Positions 1 through 7,209 of a stretch of DNA of 35,157 nt are shown one piece after another. The notes beneath the pieces are model-generated. The model did no database searches and was not told where the DNA came from. It saw only the letters and a list, made by a program, of their open reading frames with translations. This DNA comes from CAYZQE01 sp964480635. Lineage in GTDB: Bacteria > Pseudomonadota > Gammaproteobacteria > GCA-001735895. The number at the start of each line of letters is the position of its first letter. Positions within the stretch are counted from its first letter, which is position 1. The stretch is taken from the NCBI GenBank assembly GCA_964480635.1, contig CAYZQE010000016.1, positions 1 through 35,157 on the forward strand, given 5' to 3'. Position numbers and translations under genes: made by a program.

Positions 1-156
1 TCCTGTATCTGTTCCTGTATCAGTGCCTGTGTCAGTGCCTGTGTCAGTGCCTGTGTCAGTGCCTGTGTCAGTGCCTGTGGCACCTTCACATGCCCAAAGC
101 ATGCTAGAGAGTAATAAAACAGATAGAATTTTGAGTGTAAATATTGAAGAGCGCAT
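1..156 (-). CDS. Repeat lipoprotein, N-terminal fragment (cut by window edge)
   Basis: This is the 5' end of a gene that runs leftwards out of the window. The reverse strand gives a lipoprotein signal (hydrophobic stretch ending LWAC) followed by EGAT and at least six Thr-Asp-Thr-Gly units, encoded by a 12-bp tandem repeat that reaches the window edge. Leader, lipobox and repeat closely match the complete gene at 468-2477, so the two are tandem paralogs. I chose the ATG at 156 because an AGGA lies 7 nt upstream; the in-frame ATG at 165 directly abuts that AGGA. The protein is probably lipid-anchored after export. Everything beyond the Thr-Asp repeat is outside the window, so its function cannot be judged here. 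Confidence 0.8.
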   Translation of the reverse strand, partial: MRSSIFTLKILSVLLLSSMLWACEGATGTDTGTDTGTDTGTDTGTDTGTDTG

Positions 157-217
157 TAAAGTCATCCTTATAGATTAATTTAATGTGAACTGTACGTTAG
201 AGTGAATAAAAGGGGCT

Positions 218-231
218 CATACTAAAGTATG
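218..231. promoter_or_regulatory. Palindrome upstream of the partial lipoprotein gene
   Basis: CATACTAAAGTATG has two 6-bp arms (CATACT/AGTATG) with a 2-bp centre. The same 14 bases recur at 2539-2552 upstream of the second paralog, at the same distance (62 bp) from the chosen start codon, and both are flanked by CT and by CTGAG. Conservation inside otherwise diverged leaders suggests a shared operator or activator site. The binding protein is unknown. Confidence 0.5.
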
Positions 232-414
232 GCTGAGTTGTTGATATGTATTATTGAGAGTTACCTTTTATTTAGATTTAAAGTTCGACACCTTTATCAA
301 AACGGGGGGGCTCTCTACACGTCAACATGAAGTGTCAGACTGGGTCAAAACTCATACAATTAGTCACCGATAACGGCGTACGACTCGACCTCTTTTGGGC
401 ATTCAATGGCTAAC

Positions 415-444
415 AACTTTGGCACACAATGGAGTGCCAAAGTT
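415..444 (-). terminator. Stem-loop after the 672-codon lipoprotein gene
   Basis: AACTTTGGCAC (415-425) pairs perfectly with GTGCCAAAGTT (434-444) around an 8-nt loop, 23 nt beyond the stop codon of the minus-strand lipoprotein gene. No U-run follows in that direction, so it is not a textbook intrinsic terminator; it may be an mRNA 3' stabilising hairpin. Confidence 0.4.
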
Positions 445-467
445 ACAGAATGCCTTTATTAGAAACC

Positions 468-2477
468 TTATCGTCTTCTTTTGTCATTGCCGTTAAATAA
501 AGCAAGAAAATTATCCGCAAAAGTAACGTAGGTATAGGTCGTTACATTGGTGTTATCAATCGTTTCATCGGCATTGCTATCAATTTCGATTGTTCTACTG
601 ACCACAACACCATTAGCATCGAAGACATAACTAGTTAACTCTGTACGAGGCAGTATGTCGTCACCATTACCATCGTCTTCAAATAGTCTAGTGATTAGAA
701 ATCCATTGGCATCATAAGTATAGGTAGTTTGACGAGAGTTTTCTAAAGTACCATCGTTATTGCGGTCGCGCTCATATTTACTCGTTAATAGCTGGTTATT
801 GGCATCATAGGTATAGGTGTTTTTATACCAATAATCAGCAATACTATCGACATCGGCATTATTATTTCTCTCATTTAAACGACTTAATTGGTTGCCATTG
901 GCATCAAAAGTGTAAATGGTTAAATTCGTGTAATTAACGCCATCTGCATTATTATCCCTTTCTTGCAGGTTGCTTAACAGCTGATCAGCAGCATTGTAAG
1001 TATAGGTATAAGTTTGGATATAATTGACAGGGCTAGTACCCACACCATCTGGGTCTTTTGTTCTAATGTAGGTTAATTGATTGCCATTGCTGTCATAGGT
1101 GTAGGTTTTAGTTTCAATATACTCAACGCCATTAGGGCCATCACCATCGCCATCAATTTCTGATGTCGAGGTCAGTAACTTATCACTTGTATCGTAAGTC
1201 GATGTAATGGTCTCACGAAAATCAATAGCGCCATCACCATCACGGTCTTGTGTTTTTATGCGTGTTAGGCGGTTGTCATTGGCGCCATAAGTATTGGTGA
1301 AAGTCGTATTAGAATTGACATCAACACCACCTGTATCACCATCATCATCTACCTCCGAAACATCAGTCAGTTGATTATCATTAGCATCATAGGTGTAGCT
1401 ATAGGTTAGACTGTAATCAATGACATTATCGGCATTGCTATCTAGGTCGTAGCGATAGGTTAACTGTTGACCTGATGAATGGTAAGTCGATGTATAAGTG
1501 CTGCGTTTATTGATCCCTAAATCAGTATCGGCATCATAATCTTCTTCACTAACTTGGGTTAAAACTAAACCATTAGCATCATATGTATTAGTGGACAAAA
1601 CGATATAATCGACAACACCGTCATCACTATAATCTTGATTTTGCTGGGTTAAAGTGAGTAGCCCATCCGCATTAAAGGTGTAAACATAGCTTATATCAAT
1701 ATTGCCATTGCCATTATAATCATTAGTTTTATTGGTTAGTTGTGCTTTGGCATCATAAGCTTTGGTTTCAATGTTGTTAATAGAGCCATCATTTCCCGTA
1801 TCTGTACTAATGTTTGATTGTAAATGGACAGGCACCATAACGCCCAATGCGCTGTACAAATGAGCTAATGCTTCGCCAACAGTAATTTTTTGATTCACAT
1901 TAAATTTTTCTGCCAATACAAAGAAGGGTTGGCCATCAGATAAATCATGCTCAAAACTTAAACTCGCGGCAGCCAATGTGGTATCCCATCCCGTTAAATC
2001 TATGCCATTTTCGAGGTTTCCATCACTATCCAAAGAGACAATTAAATGAATGGTATTCGCCGCACGGTCAAAATCAGTGATTGAGTTATTATTCAATTCA
2101 GACCGTATGGCAAGTTCTGTAGCTGGCAACGTTAAGTTAAATAAGTCGAACAGTGCTATCTGATTAGCACCTGATGCTGAGCCAAGCGTGATGTTACCAA
2201 TAGAAAAGGTAACGGTTTCACCTTGTTTATATTCAAACTCACCAGCACTGTTGGTTAAACCAGATTGTGTTGCGGTTTGAAAGCTCAAGCCTTCTACCGA
2301 ACCGTCTAAAAACACGCCAGTTTGAAGGCCTGTTCCTGTGTCAGTTCCTGTGTCAGTTCCTGTATCTGTTCCTGTGTCAGTGCCTGTGTCAGTGCCTGCT
2401 CCACCTTCACAAGCCCAAAGCACGCTAGTGAGCAATAAGATCGATATAGTTTTAAGTGTAAACATTGAAGTTCGCAT
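468..2477 (-). CDS. Surface-type lipoprotein with about 13 YTYDANG / Ca-loop-like repeats
   Basis: No named function is recognised. The 669-residue product (start at the ATG at 2477, with AGGA 7 nt upstream; an in-frame ATG at 2486 lacks spacing) begins with a lipoprotein signal ending VLWAC. Five TDTG units follow, then a domain near residues 50-110 (GVFLDGSVEGLSF, NSAGEFEYKQGETVTFSIG) of a kind common at the N-terminus of large gammaproteobacterial lipoproteins. From about residue 240 to the end there are roughly 13 degenerate repeats of 30-45 residues, each with a YTYDANGNQLT-like half and an acidic half such as DRDGDGAID or DSNADNVID. The first half recalls RHS/YD repeats and the second recalls EF-hand or thrombospondin type-3 calcium loops. 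It ends in KRRR. The partial paralog lies downstream on the same strand. A cell-surface, calcium-stabilised role is inference. Confidence 0.8.
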   Translation of the reverse strand: MRTSMFTLKTISILLLTSVLWACEGGAGTDTGTDTGTDTGTDTGTDTGTGLQTGVFLDGSVEGLSFQTATQSGLTNSAGEFEYKQGETVTFSIGNITLGSASGANQIALFDLFNLTLPATELAIRSELNNNSITDFDRAANTIHLIVSLDSDGNLENGIDLTGWDTTLAAASLSFEHDLSDGQPFFVLAEKFNVNQKITVGEALAHLYSALGVMVPVHLQSNISTDTGNDGSINNIETKAYDAKAQLTNKTNDYNGNGNIDISYVYTFNADGLLTLTQQNQDYSDDGVVDYIVLSTNTYDANGLVLTQVSEEDYDADTDLGINKRSTYTSTYHSSGQQLTYRYDLDSNADNVIDYSLTYSYTYDANDNQLTDVSEVDDDGDTGGVDVNSNTTFTNTYGANDNRLTRIKTQDRDGDGAIDFRETITSTYDTSDKLLTSTSEIDGDGDGPNGVEYIETKTYTYDSNGNQLTYIRTKDPDGVGTSPVNYIQTYTYTYNAADQLLSNLQERDNNADGVNYTNLTIYTFDANGNQLSRLNERNNNADVDSIADYWYKNTYTYDANNQLLTSKYERDRNNDGTLENSRQTTYTYDANGFLITRLFEDDGNGDDILPRTELTSYVFDANGVVVSRTIEIDSNADETIDNTNVTTYTYVTFADNFLALFNGNDKRRR

Positions 2478-2538
2478 TAACGTCATCCTAATTGATTAAT
2501 TTAATGCTTACTGTAGGGCCGATTGCCTATATTGCTCT

Positions 2539-2552
2539 CATACTAAAGTATG
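2539..2552. promoter_or_regulatory. Palindrome upstream of the complete lipoprotein gene
   Basis: This is an exact second copy of CATACTAAAGTATG (see 218-231), 62 bp upstream of the chosen start at 2477. Arms are 6 bp with an AA centre. I noticed no further copy in the window. It is probably a regulatory site common to the two paralogs. Confidence 0.5.
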
Positions 2553-2638
2553 ACTGAGATTTAATATTACTCAGGAACCTCTAAATAAAGCGATCTCATT
2601 TAGATACTATTTAAGGATAATCTGAACAAGTACAATAG

Positions 2639-4213
2639 TTATTTACCTAAATGAAATGAATCTAATTGATCATCTGCCACGTGATAGGTTGGGTCTTCGA
2701 GCCGATTCACTTCAACTAAATCTCCTGCTGTATCCAGTAGCTCGCAACACTCTTTACTTAAGTGCTTGAGGTGCAGCTGCTTTCCTACTCTTTTATAACG
2801 ATCTGCTAAGCTATCAATGGCCTCAATGCCCGAATGATCGGCTACTTTGGATCCTGAAAAATCAATGACAACATCATCTGGGTCATTTTTTGGGTCAAAC
2901 AATTGGTTAAAGCCATGGATTGACCCAAAAAACAATGGCCCTGTTAATTCATAAACCTTTGATCCATTATCGTTAATATACGACTTAGCCTGTAATTGTT
3001 TGGCGTGCTCCCAAGCAAAGACAAGTGCAGACACAATAACACCCACCACCACAGCAACGGCTAAATCACTTGCTACTGTTACTACCGCCACTAAAATTGA
3101 CACAAAAATATCTGCCTTAGGGACTTTTCCAAATAGCCTAAATGTTGTCCATTCAAACGTGCCTATCACTACAATAAACATTACGCCAACAAGAGCCGCC
3201 ACTGGTATTACTTCGATTAAGCCTGATGCAAATAAAATAAACGCGAGCAAAAATAAAGCTGCGCTGATACCCGATAATCGTCCTCGCCCACCTGAATTTA
3301 TATTAATCATTGACTGGCCGATCATGGCACAACCACCCATGCCACCAAACAAACCATTGACGGTATTACCAAGCCCTTGACCCACACATTCTTGGTTAGT
3401 ACGGCCACGTGTTTCTGTTAATTCATCAATTAAGTTAAGGGTTAATAATGATTCAATTAAACCTACGCCTGCCAAGATGATGCTATAGGGTAAAATAATT
3501 TGTAAGGTTTCCCAAGTGAATGGAATTTGGGGGATATGAAATGTGGGGAGCCCACCTGCAATGGTTGCTGCTTCATTACCCGTCATGTCTCTTAACACAT
3601 CTACCACTGAGCGGCTGTCTAAATCTAACCCAATGACCACTAAAGTGACGGTGACAATAGCTGCCAAAGACGCGGGTACTGCTGTTGTAAACTTGGGTAA
3701 GTAGTGAATGATTCCCATGGTTAATGCAATTAAACCCAGCATAATCATTAATGGTTGACCGGTTAGCCACTCTAATTCACCATCAGTACCAACCACTTGA
3801 AATTGCTGCATTTGTGCCAAAAAGATGACAATAGCTAACCCATTTACAAATCCAAGCATAACCGGATAAGGGACTAGCTGTATAAACTTACCAATCCTAA
3901 AAACGCCTGCTAAGATTTGTATTAAACCGGTTAACAATACGGCTGCAAACAAGTATTCAACGCCGTATTGTGAGACCAGTGCCACCATAACAACGGCCAT
4001 TGCACCCGTTGCACCTGAAATCATGCCTGGGCGCCCACCAAAAACTGAGGCTATTAGCCCCATCATAAAAGCACCATACAGTCCGACTAAGGGGTCAACC
4101 CCTGCGACAAAAGCAAATGCAACCGCCTCTGGAACTAAAGCTAACGCTACGGTTAAGCCTGACAATATATCATGCTTAACGCATGCTTTTCCGGGACAAG
4201 TTAATTCAAACAT
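2639..4213 (-). CDS. SulP family inorganic anion transporter with STAS domain
   Basis: This is an inner-membrane transporter of the SLC26/SulP family (524 residues), a family that carries sulfate, bicarbonate or other anions, often by proton or sodium symport. About residues 15-400 are a series of hydrophobic helices with family-typical segments (GLTVALALVPEAVAFAF, GRPGMISGATGAMAV, an NGLAIVIFLAQ helix). A C-terminal STAS domain (about 415-505, VVIDFSGSKVADHSG) is the usual cytoplasmic regulatory module. The substrate cannot be assigned from sequence. ATP sulfurylase in the same window makes sulfate plausible, but it lies 27 kb away and bicarbonate is equally possible. The start is the first Met before the conserved N-terminus; its ribosome-binding site is weak. 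It stands alone, not in an obvious operon. Confidence 0.9.
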   Translation of the reverse strand: MFELTCPGKACVKHDILSGLTVALALVPEAVAFAFVAGVDPLVGLYGAFMMGLIASVFGGRPGMISGATGAMAVVMVALVSQYGVEYLFAAVLLTGLIQILAGVFRIGKFIQLVPYPVMLGFVNGLAIVIFLAQMQQFQVVGTDGELEWLTGQPLMIMLGLIALTMGIIHYLPKFTTAVPASLAAIVTVTLVVIGLDLDSRSVVDVLRDMTGNEAATIAGGLPTFHIPQIPFTWETLQIILPYSIILAGVGLIESLLTLNLIDELTETRGRTNQECVGQGLGNTVNGLFGGMGGCAMIGQSMININSGGRGRLSGISAALFLLAFILFASGLIEVIPVAALVGVMFIVVIGTFEWTTFRLFGKVPKADIFVSILVAVVTVASDLAVAVVVGVIVSALVFAWEHAKQLQAKSYINDNGSKVYELTGPLFFGSIHGFNQLFDPKNDPDDVVIDFSGSKVADHSGIEAIDSLADRYKRVGKQLHLKHLSKECCELLDTAGDLVEVNRLEDPTYHVADDQLDSFHLGK

Positions 4214-4389
4214 AGCTTTGAGTGGTGTCGGTGATAAAAGACAGCGGATGATATATTATTATATTAGTGATTGCTAATTTTGCGGCTAAATGAATACCCA
4301 TGCCACGTCTTGGTCTGGCTACCTTAGTATTTGACTATCTAATTTGTCGCTGGCAACTTTCTCATTAATCACTATTAGGCTAGAATAAT

Positions 4390-4737
4390 TTATTGCCCTT
4401 TATCGCATTGATGGTTTTGCACAAGTGATGCATATAAAAGTGAAGTCGCTGAATACTTTAAAGCGTTCGTATTAGCGTTTAAATACGTTATAAAATCATA
4501 CTTTAATTGTTTATTGCTTATGCTCGTTTGTACGCAATAGTTAACGCCATTATAACCTGCCATCCTAAGTGTTTCTGCGGTGCCTACTATAAACATTGAA
4601 CACCCTGCCGACATAGTCGGTTTAGGTGATTGACACATATTTAATGCTTGATAACCATCAAAAAACTTTGCGGCGGATAGAGGTGTACTGCTCATTAAAA
4701 CAATGGATGTAAAAACAACTTTTAAGTTTAGTGACAT
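4390..4737 (-). CDS. Exported Rap1a/Tai-like small cysteine protein
   Basis: This 115-residue protein has a signal peptide (cleavage near LSAA) and a mature part with four cysteines (NMCQ, AGCSMF, NYCVQ, HQCDK). Its pattern of C...C.MFIVG...C...A..L..ALV...C matches the Rap1a/Tai immunity-protein fold, first known as periplasmic immunity to type VI amidase effectors. No effector or type VI gene is present in the window, so an immunity role here is unsupported; many orphan members exist. AGAGA lies a few bases upstream of the ATG. It sits between sulP and the FKBP gene with separate intergenic regions and is probably transcribed alone. Confidence 0.65.
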   Translation of the reverse strand: MSLNLKVVFTSIVLMSSTPLSAAKFFDGYQALNMCQSPKPTMSAGCSMFIVGTAETLRMAGYNGVNYCVQTSISNKQLKYDFITYLNANTNALKYSATSLLYASLVQNHQCDKGQ

Positions 4738-4810
4738 AAGAATCTCTATTTTTAATTGTTATGATTCAATATTAGCAACTGTTTTCAGTTATGCCATGTT
4801 ATATCTAGTT

Positions 4811-5284
4811 TTATTGCTCATTAATTCCTAATAACTCGACATCAAATATTAATGTCGCATCTGGCCCAATTTTGCGCCCAGCGCCTCTCTTTCCATACGC
4901 GAGGTGTGAAGGGATAATAAACCGAGTTTTCTCTCCAACGACCATAAGCTGTAGGCCTTCTGTCCACCCTTTTATTACTTGATTAAGCGCAAATGAAATT
5001 GGTTGCCCTCTATCTACTGAGCTATCAAAAACTGTTCCGTCAGTTAATGTACCATGATAATGCACTTTAACTTTATCTGTTGCTTTTGGGTGTTGCGCTC
5101 CGCTCCCTATTGTTAAAACTTTATATTTAAGCCCTGATTCAGTTTCTTTAAAATCTTTATCATTTAGATTCTCGTTTATCAATGCTTTGACATTGTCATT
5201 ACTTTCTTCTGGTTTCTCTACATTTCCATCAGTGCAAGACATAACAGTGATCATTATAATTATTAACGCGATAGCTACTTTCAT
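4811..5284 (-). CDS. FKBP-type peptidyl-prolyl cis-trans isomerase, lipoprotein
   Basis: The 157-residue protein is a predicted lipoprotein (hydrophobic leader ending TVMSC) with a linker rich in Asn, Asp and Glu, followed by one FKBP domain from about residue 48 (SGLKYKVLTIGSG) to the end. Typical FKBP segments are VHYHGTLTDGTVFDSS, the QVIKGWTEGLQLM helix, and IPSHLAYGKRGAG ... LIFDVELL. It should catalyse proline isomerisation on envelope proteins from a membrane anchor. It resembles the C-terminal half of Mip/FkpA-type isomerases but lacks their long dimerisation domain. The tRNA terminator lies just upstream, so the promoter must overlap it or depend on read-through. Confidence 0.92.
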   Translation of the reverse strand: MKVAIALIIIMITVMSCTDGNVEKPEESNDNVKALINENLNDKDFKETESGLKYKVLTIGSGAQHPKATDKVKVHYHGTLTDGTVFDSSVDRGQPISFALNQVIKGWTEGLQLMVVGEKTRFIIPSHLAYGKRGAGRKIGPDATLIFDVELLGINEQ

Positions 5285-5310
5285 TGTTTTCTCATTTATA
5301 TTTAAAAAGC

Positions 5311-5338
5311 AAAAAAAAAGACCATCAATGATGATCTT
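5311..5338 (-). terminator. Intrinsic terminator after tRNA-Ser
   Basis: On the minus strand AAGATCATC pairs with GATGGTCTT (one G-U pair) around a 3-nt loop and runs straight into a T tract of about nine. It lies just beyond the encoded CCA end of the tRNA gene and should end that transcript ahead of the FKBP gene. Confidence 0.8.
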
Positions 5339-5345
5339 TTAAATA

Positions 5346-5436
5346 TGGCGGAGAAGGAGGGATTCGAACCCTCGATACGCTTTTGACGTATACTCCCTTA
5401 GCAGGGGAGCGCCTTCAGCCGCTCGGCCACTTCTCC
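5346..5436 (-). tRNA. tRNA-Ser (anticodon GCU)
   Basis: The minus strand gives a 91-nt class II tRNA starting GGAGAAGTGGCCGAGCGG. It has a GGAGAAG/CTTCTCC acceptor stem, an anticodon arm CTCCC-CTGCTAA-GGGAG with anticodon GCT (5400-5402 on the plus strand), a long variable arm typical of serine tRNAs, and a T arm with GGTTCGAATCC. Discriminator G and the CCA end are encoded. Position downstream of csrA is the usual gammaproteobacterial arrangement. Confidence 0.97.
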
Positions 5437-5571
5437 GGAATTTCTTTTACTACTTTGTAACCTGACACCTCTCAATTAATGAAAGGTGCTTTTGGTCACG
5501 TATTATTTGAGGTTTCATCCTCTCCTTATTAGAACAATAAAAATCAGTTCTGATTAAGGGATACTAAACAA

Positions 5572-5784
5572 CTATTCAGCAACATTACCAACATTATCAC
5601 TATCATTATTGTCTTGTTGCTTTTCAGCTTTAATTCGCTCGTAAATTTCTTCGCGATGAACTGCAATTTCTCTCGGTGCATTGACACCAATTCTTACTTG
5701 GTTTCCTTTAACCCCTAAAACAGTCACAGTAACTTCGTCACCAACCATTAAAGTCTCACCAACTCTTCTTGTTAATATAAGCAT
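5572..5784 (-). CDS. csrA: Carbon storage regulator CsrA
   Basis: CsrA is a homodimeric RNA-binding protein that recognises GGA motifs, usually in hairpin loops, and represses or stabilises mRNAs for carbon storage, motility and biofilm genes. The 70-residue product has the canonical start MLILTRRVGETLMVGD, the core VTVLGVKGNQVRIGV and the RNA-contact region APREIAVHREEIY. The acidic, Asn/Asp-rich tail is slightly longer than in E. coli (61 residues). The SD region is TGGAG about 9 nt before ATG and itself contains GGA. It lies between lysC and tRNA-Ser. The leader hairpin at 5835-5857 suggests autoregulation. Confidence 0.97.
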   Translation of the reverse strand: MLILTRRVGETLMVGDEVTVTVLGVKGNQVRIGVNAPREIAVHREEIYERIKAEKQQDNNDSDNVGNVAE

Positions 5785-5834
5785 TTTAATTACTCCACTA
5801 TGTCAATCACAACATAAAAACGTTAAGTTCAAAA

Positions 5835-5857
5835 CTTGCAACCTCCAAGATTGCAAG
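5835..5857 (-). promoter_or_regulatory. csrA leader hairpin with GGA in the loop
   Basis: In the csrA mRNA direction CTTGCAA pairs perfectly with TTGCAAG around the loop TCTTGGAGG. A GGA in a hairpin loop about 50 nt upstream of csrA, together with the GGA in its ribosome-binding site, is the classic layout for CsrA binding to its own message. Whether it is transcribed in the csrA leader depends on an unmapped promoter. Confidence 0.5.
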
Positions 5858-5898
5858 ACCGCGATTCTAACCGTTCTTTAAAGGTATTTCTACTTAAT

Positions 5899-7134
5899 CT
5901 ATGGTGTTTTTTTATCTTCTAAGTCAAAAGCCTGATGTAGCGCACGAACACCCAATTCTAAATATTTTTCTTCGACGACAACCGATACTTTTATTTCCGA
6001 TGTAGAGATCATACGTATATTAATTCCTTCGTCGGCTAGCGTCTTAAACATTTTAGTTGCAACGCCGGCATGCGACCTCATACCAACACCTACTATTGAT
6101 AATTTAACGATTTCATTGTCGCCTGTCACTTCTCTAGCGCCCAATGTTGTTGCTTGTTTTTTTAATATCTTTAGTGCTTGATTATAATCATTGCGATGAA
6201 CTGTAAAACTAAAATCTGTAGCGCCATCAGCACCCACATTTTGTACGATCATATCAACCTCAATATTAGCGTTTGATATTTTTTCTAAAATTTGATAGGC
6301 AATACCTGGTGTATCGGGCACTCCATTTATGGTTAATTGCGCTTCATCTCTATTAAAGGCAATGCCTGATATGACTGCTTGTTCCACTGATGCGTCCTCA
6401 TTATTATCGGAGGTAATTAATGTGCCTTCTCCTTCCTCAAAAGAAGATAAAACACGTAAAGGTACTTTATATTTACCTGCAAATTCTACGGCTCTAATTT
6501 GTAACACCTTAGAACCTAAACTGGCCATTTCTAACATTTCTTCAAACGTTATCTTATCCAATTTTCTAGCTTTCGGCTCAACTCTTGGGTCGGTTGTATA
6601 AACACCGTTAACATCGGTAAATATCTGGCATTCGTCTGCTTTTAAGGCCGTTGCCAATGCGACACCTGTGGTATCAGAACCACCTCGACCTAAGGTTGTA
6701 ATATTGCCATATTCATCGACGCCTTGAAATCCAGCCACAACGACGACACGGCCTTTATCTAAATCTGATCGAATTGATTTTCCATCAATCTTCTTTATAC
6801 GCGCTTTATTATGAACTTCATCTGTCGTAATTCGCACTTGAGAACCAAGATAAGAACGAGCAGGATAACCGCGCTTTTCAAGTGCCATTGCTAATAGTGC
6901 AATGGTCACTTGTTCTCCTGTTGACAATATCACATCAACTTCACGACCAGTCGCGTCTGGGTTAATGGCTTTATATAACCCAACCAAACGGTTTGTTTCG
7001 CCACTCATTGCAGACACCACAATGACCATATCATTGCCTTGCTTTTTATAGCCTATAATTTTATCGGCTACAGCCTCAATACGTTCTACCGTACCGACAG
7101 ATGTTCCGCCATATTTTTGGACGATTAGTGCCAT
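5899..7134 (-). CDS. lysC: Aspartate kinase
   Basis: Aspartokinase phosphorylates aspartate in the first step to lysine, threonine, methionine and diaminopimelate. The 411-residue protein is monofunctional. It starts MALIVQKYGGTSVG (the KYGGTS nucleotide/aspartate motif) and has the kinase-domain motifs GFQG and TTLGRGGSDTTGVALA. Two C-terminal ACT domains (from about 265) end in MISTSEIKVSVVV, the lysine/threonine feedback region. The length is normal for the alpha-type enzyme of Pseudomonas and relatives. A GTG or ATG for an internal beta subunit was not assessed. It sits between alaS and csrA as in many gammaproteobacteria; the 75-bp gap to alaS suggests co-transcription. Confidence 0.96.
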   Translation of the reverse strand: MALIVQKYGGTSVGTVERIEAVADKIIGYKKQGNDMVIVVSAMSGETNRLVGLYKAINPDATGREVDVILSTGEQVTIALLAMALEKRGYPARSYLGSQVRITTDEVHNKARIKKIDGKSIRSDLDKGRVVVVAGFQGVDEYGNITTLGRGGSDTTGVALATALKADECQIFTDVNGVYTTDPRVEPKARKLDKITFEEMLEMASLGSKVLQIRAVEFAGKYKVPLRVLSSFEEGEGTLITSDNNEDASVEQAVISGIAFNRDEAQLTINGVPDTPGIAYQILEKISNANIEVDMIVQNVGADGATDFSFTVHRNDYNQALKILKKQATTLGAREVTGDNEIVKLSIVGVGMRSHAGVATKMFKTLADEGINIRMISTSEIKVSVVVEEKYLELGVRALHQAFDLEDKKTP

Positions 7135-7209
7135 AAAATTAAATCAATCATTTTAAAAGCGGAATTATAGAAAGTTAAATTAATGGTGCAAGGGTTAATT
7201 GCTTAAAAC

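Larger units (their letters stand above)
157..467. other. Gap of about 310 bp between the two lipoprotein genes
   Basis: The right-to-left leader of the upstream paralog occupies roughly 157-260 and contains the palindrome listed at 218-231. A run of seven or more G lies near 305-311. From about 300 to 414 I see no supported gene and could not recognise the sequence. An 11-bp perfect inverted repeat sits at 415-444 (listed separately). Confidence 0.6.

Noticed and set aside
1..96. 12-bp tandem repeats as a CRISPR array
   Set aside because: The repeats are contiguous without spacers and encode an in-frame Thr-Asp-Thr-Gly linker.
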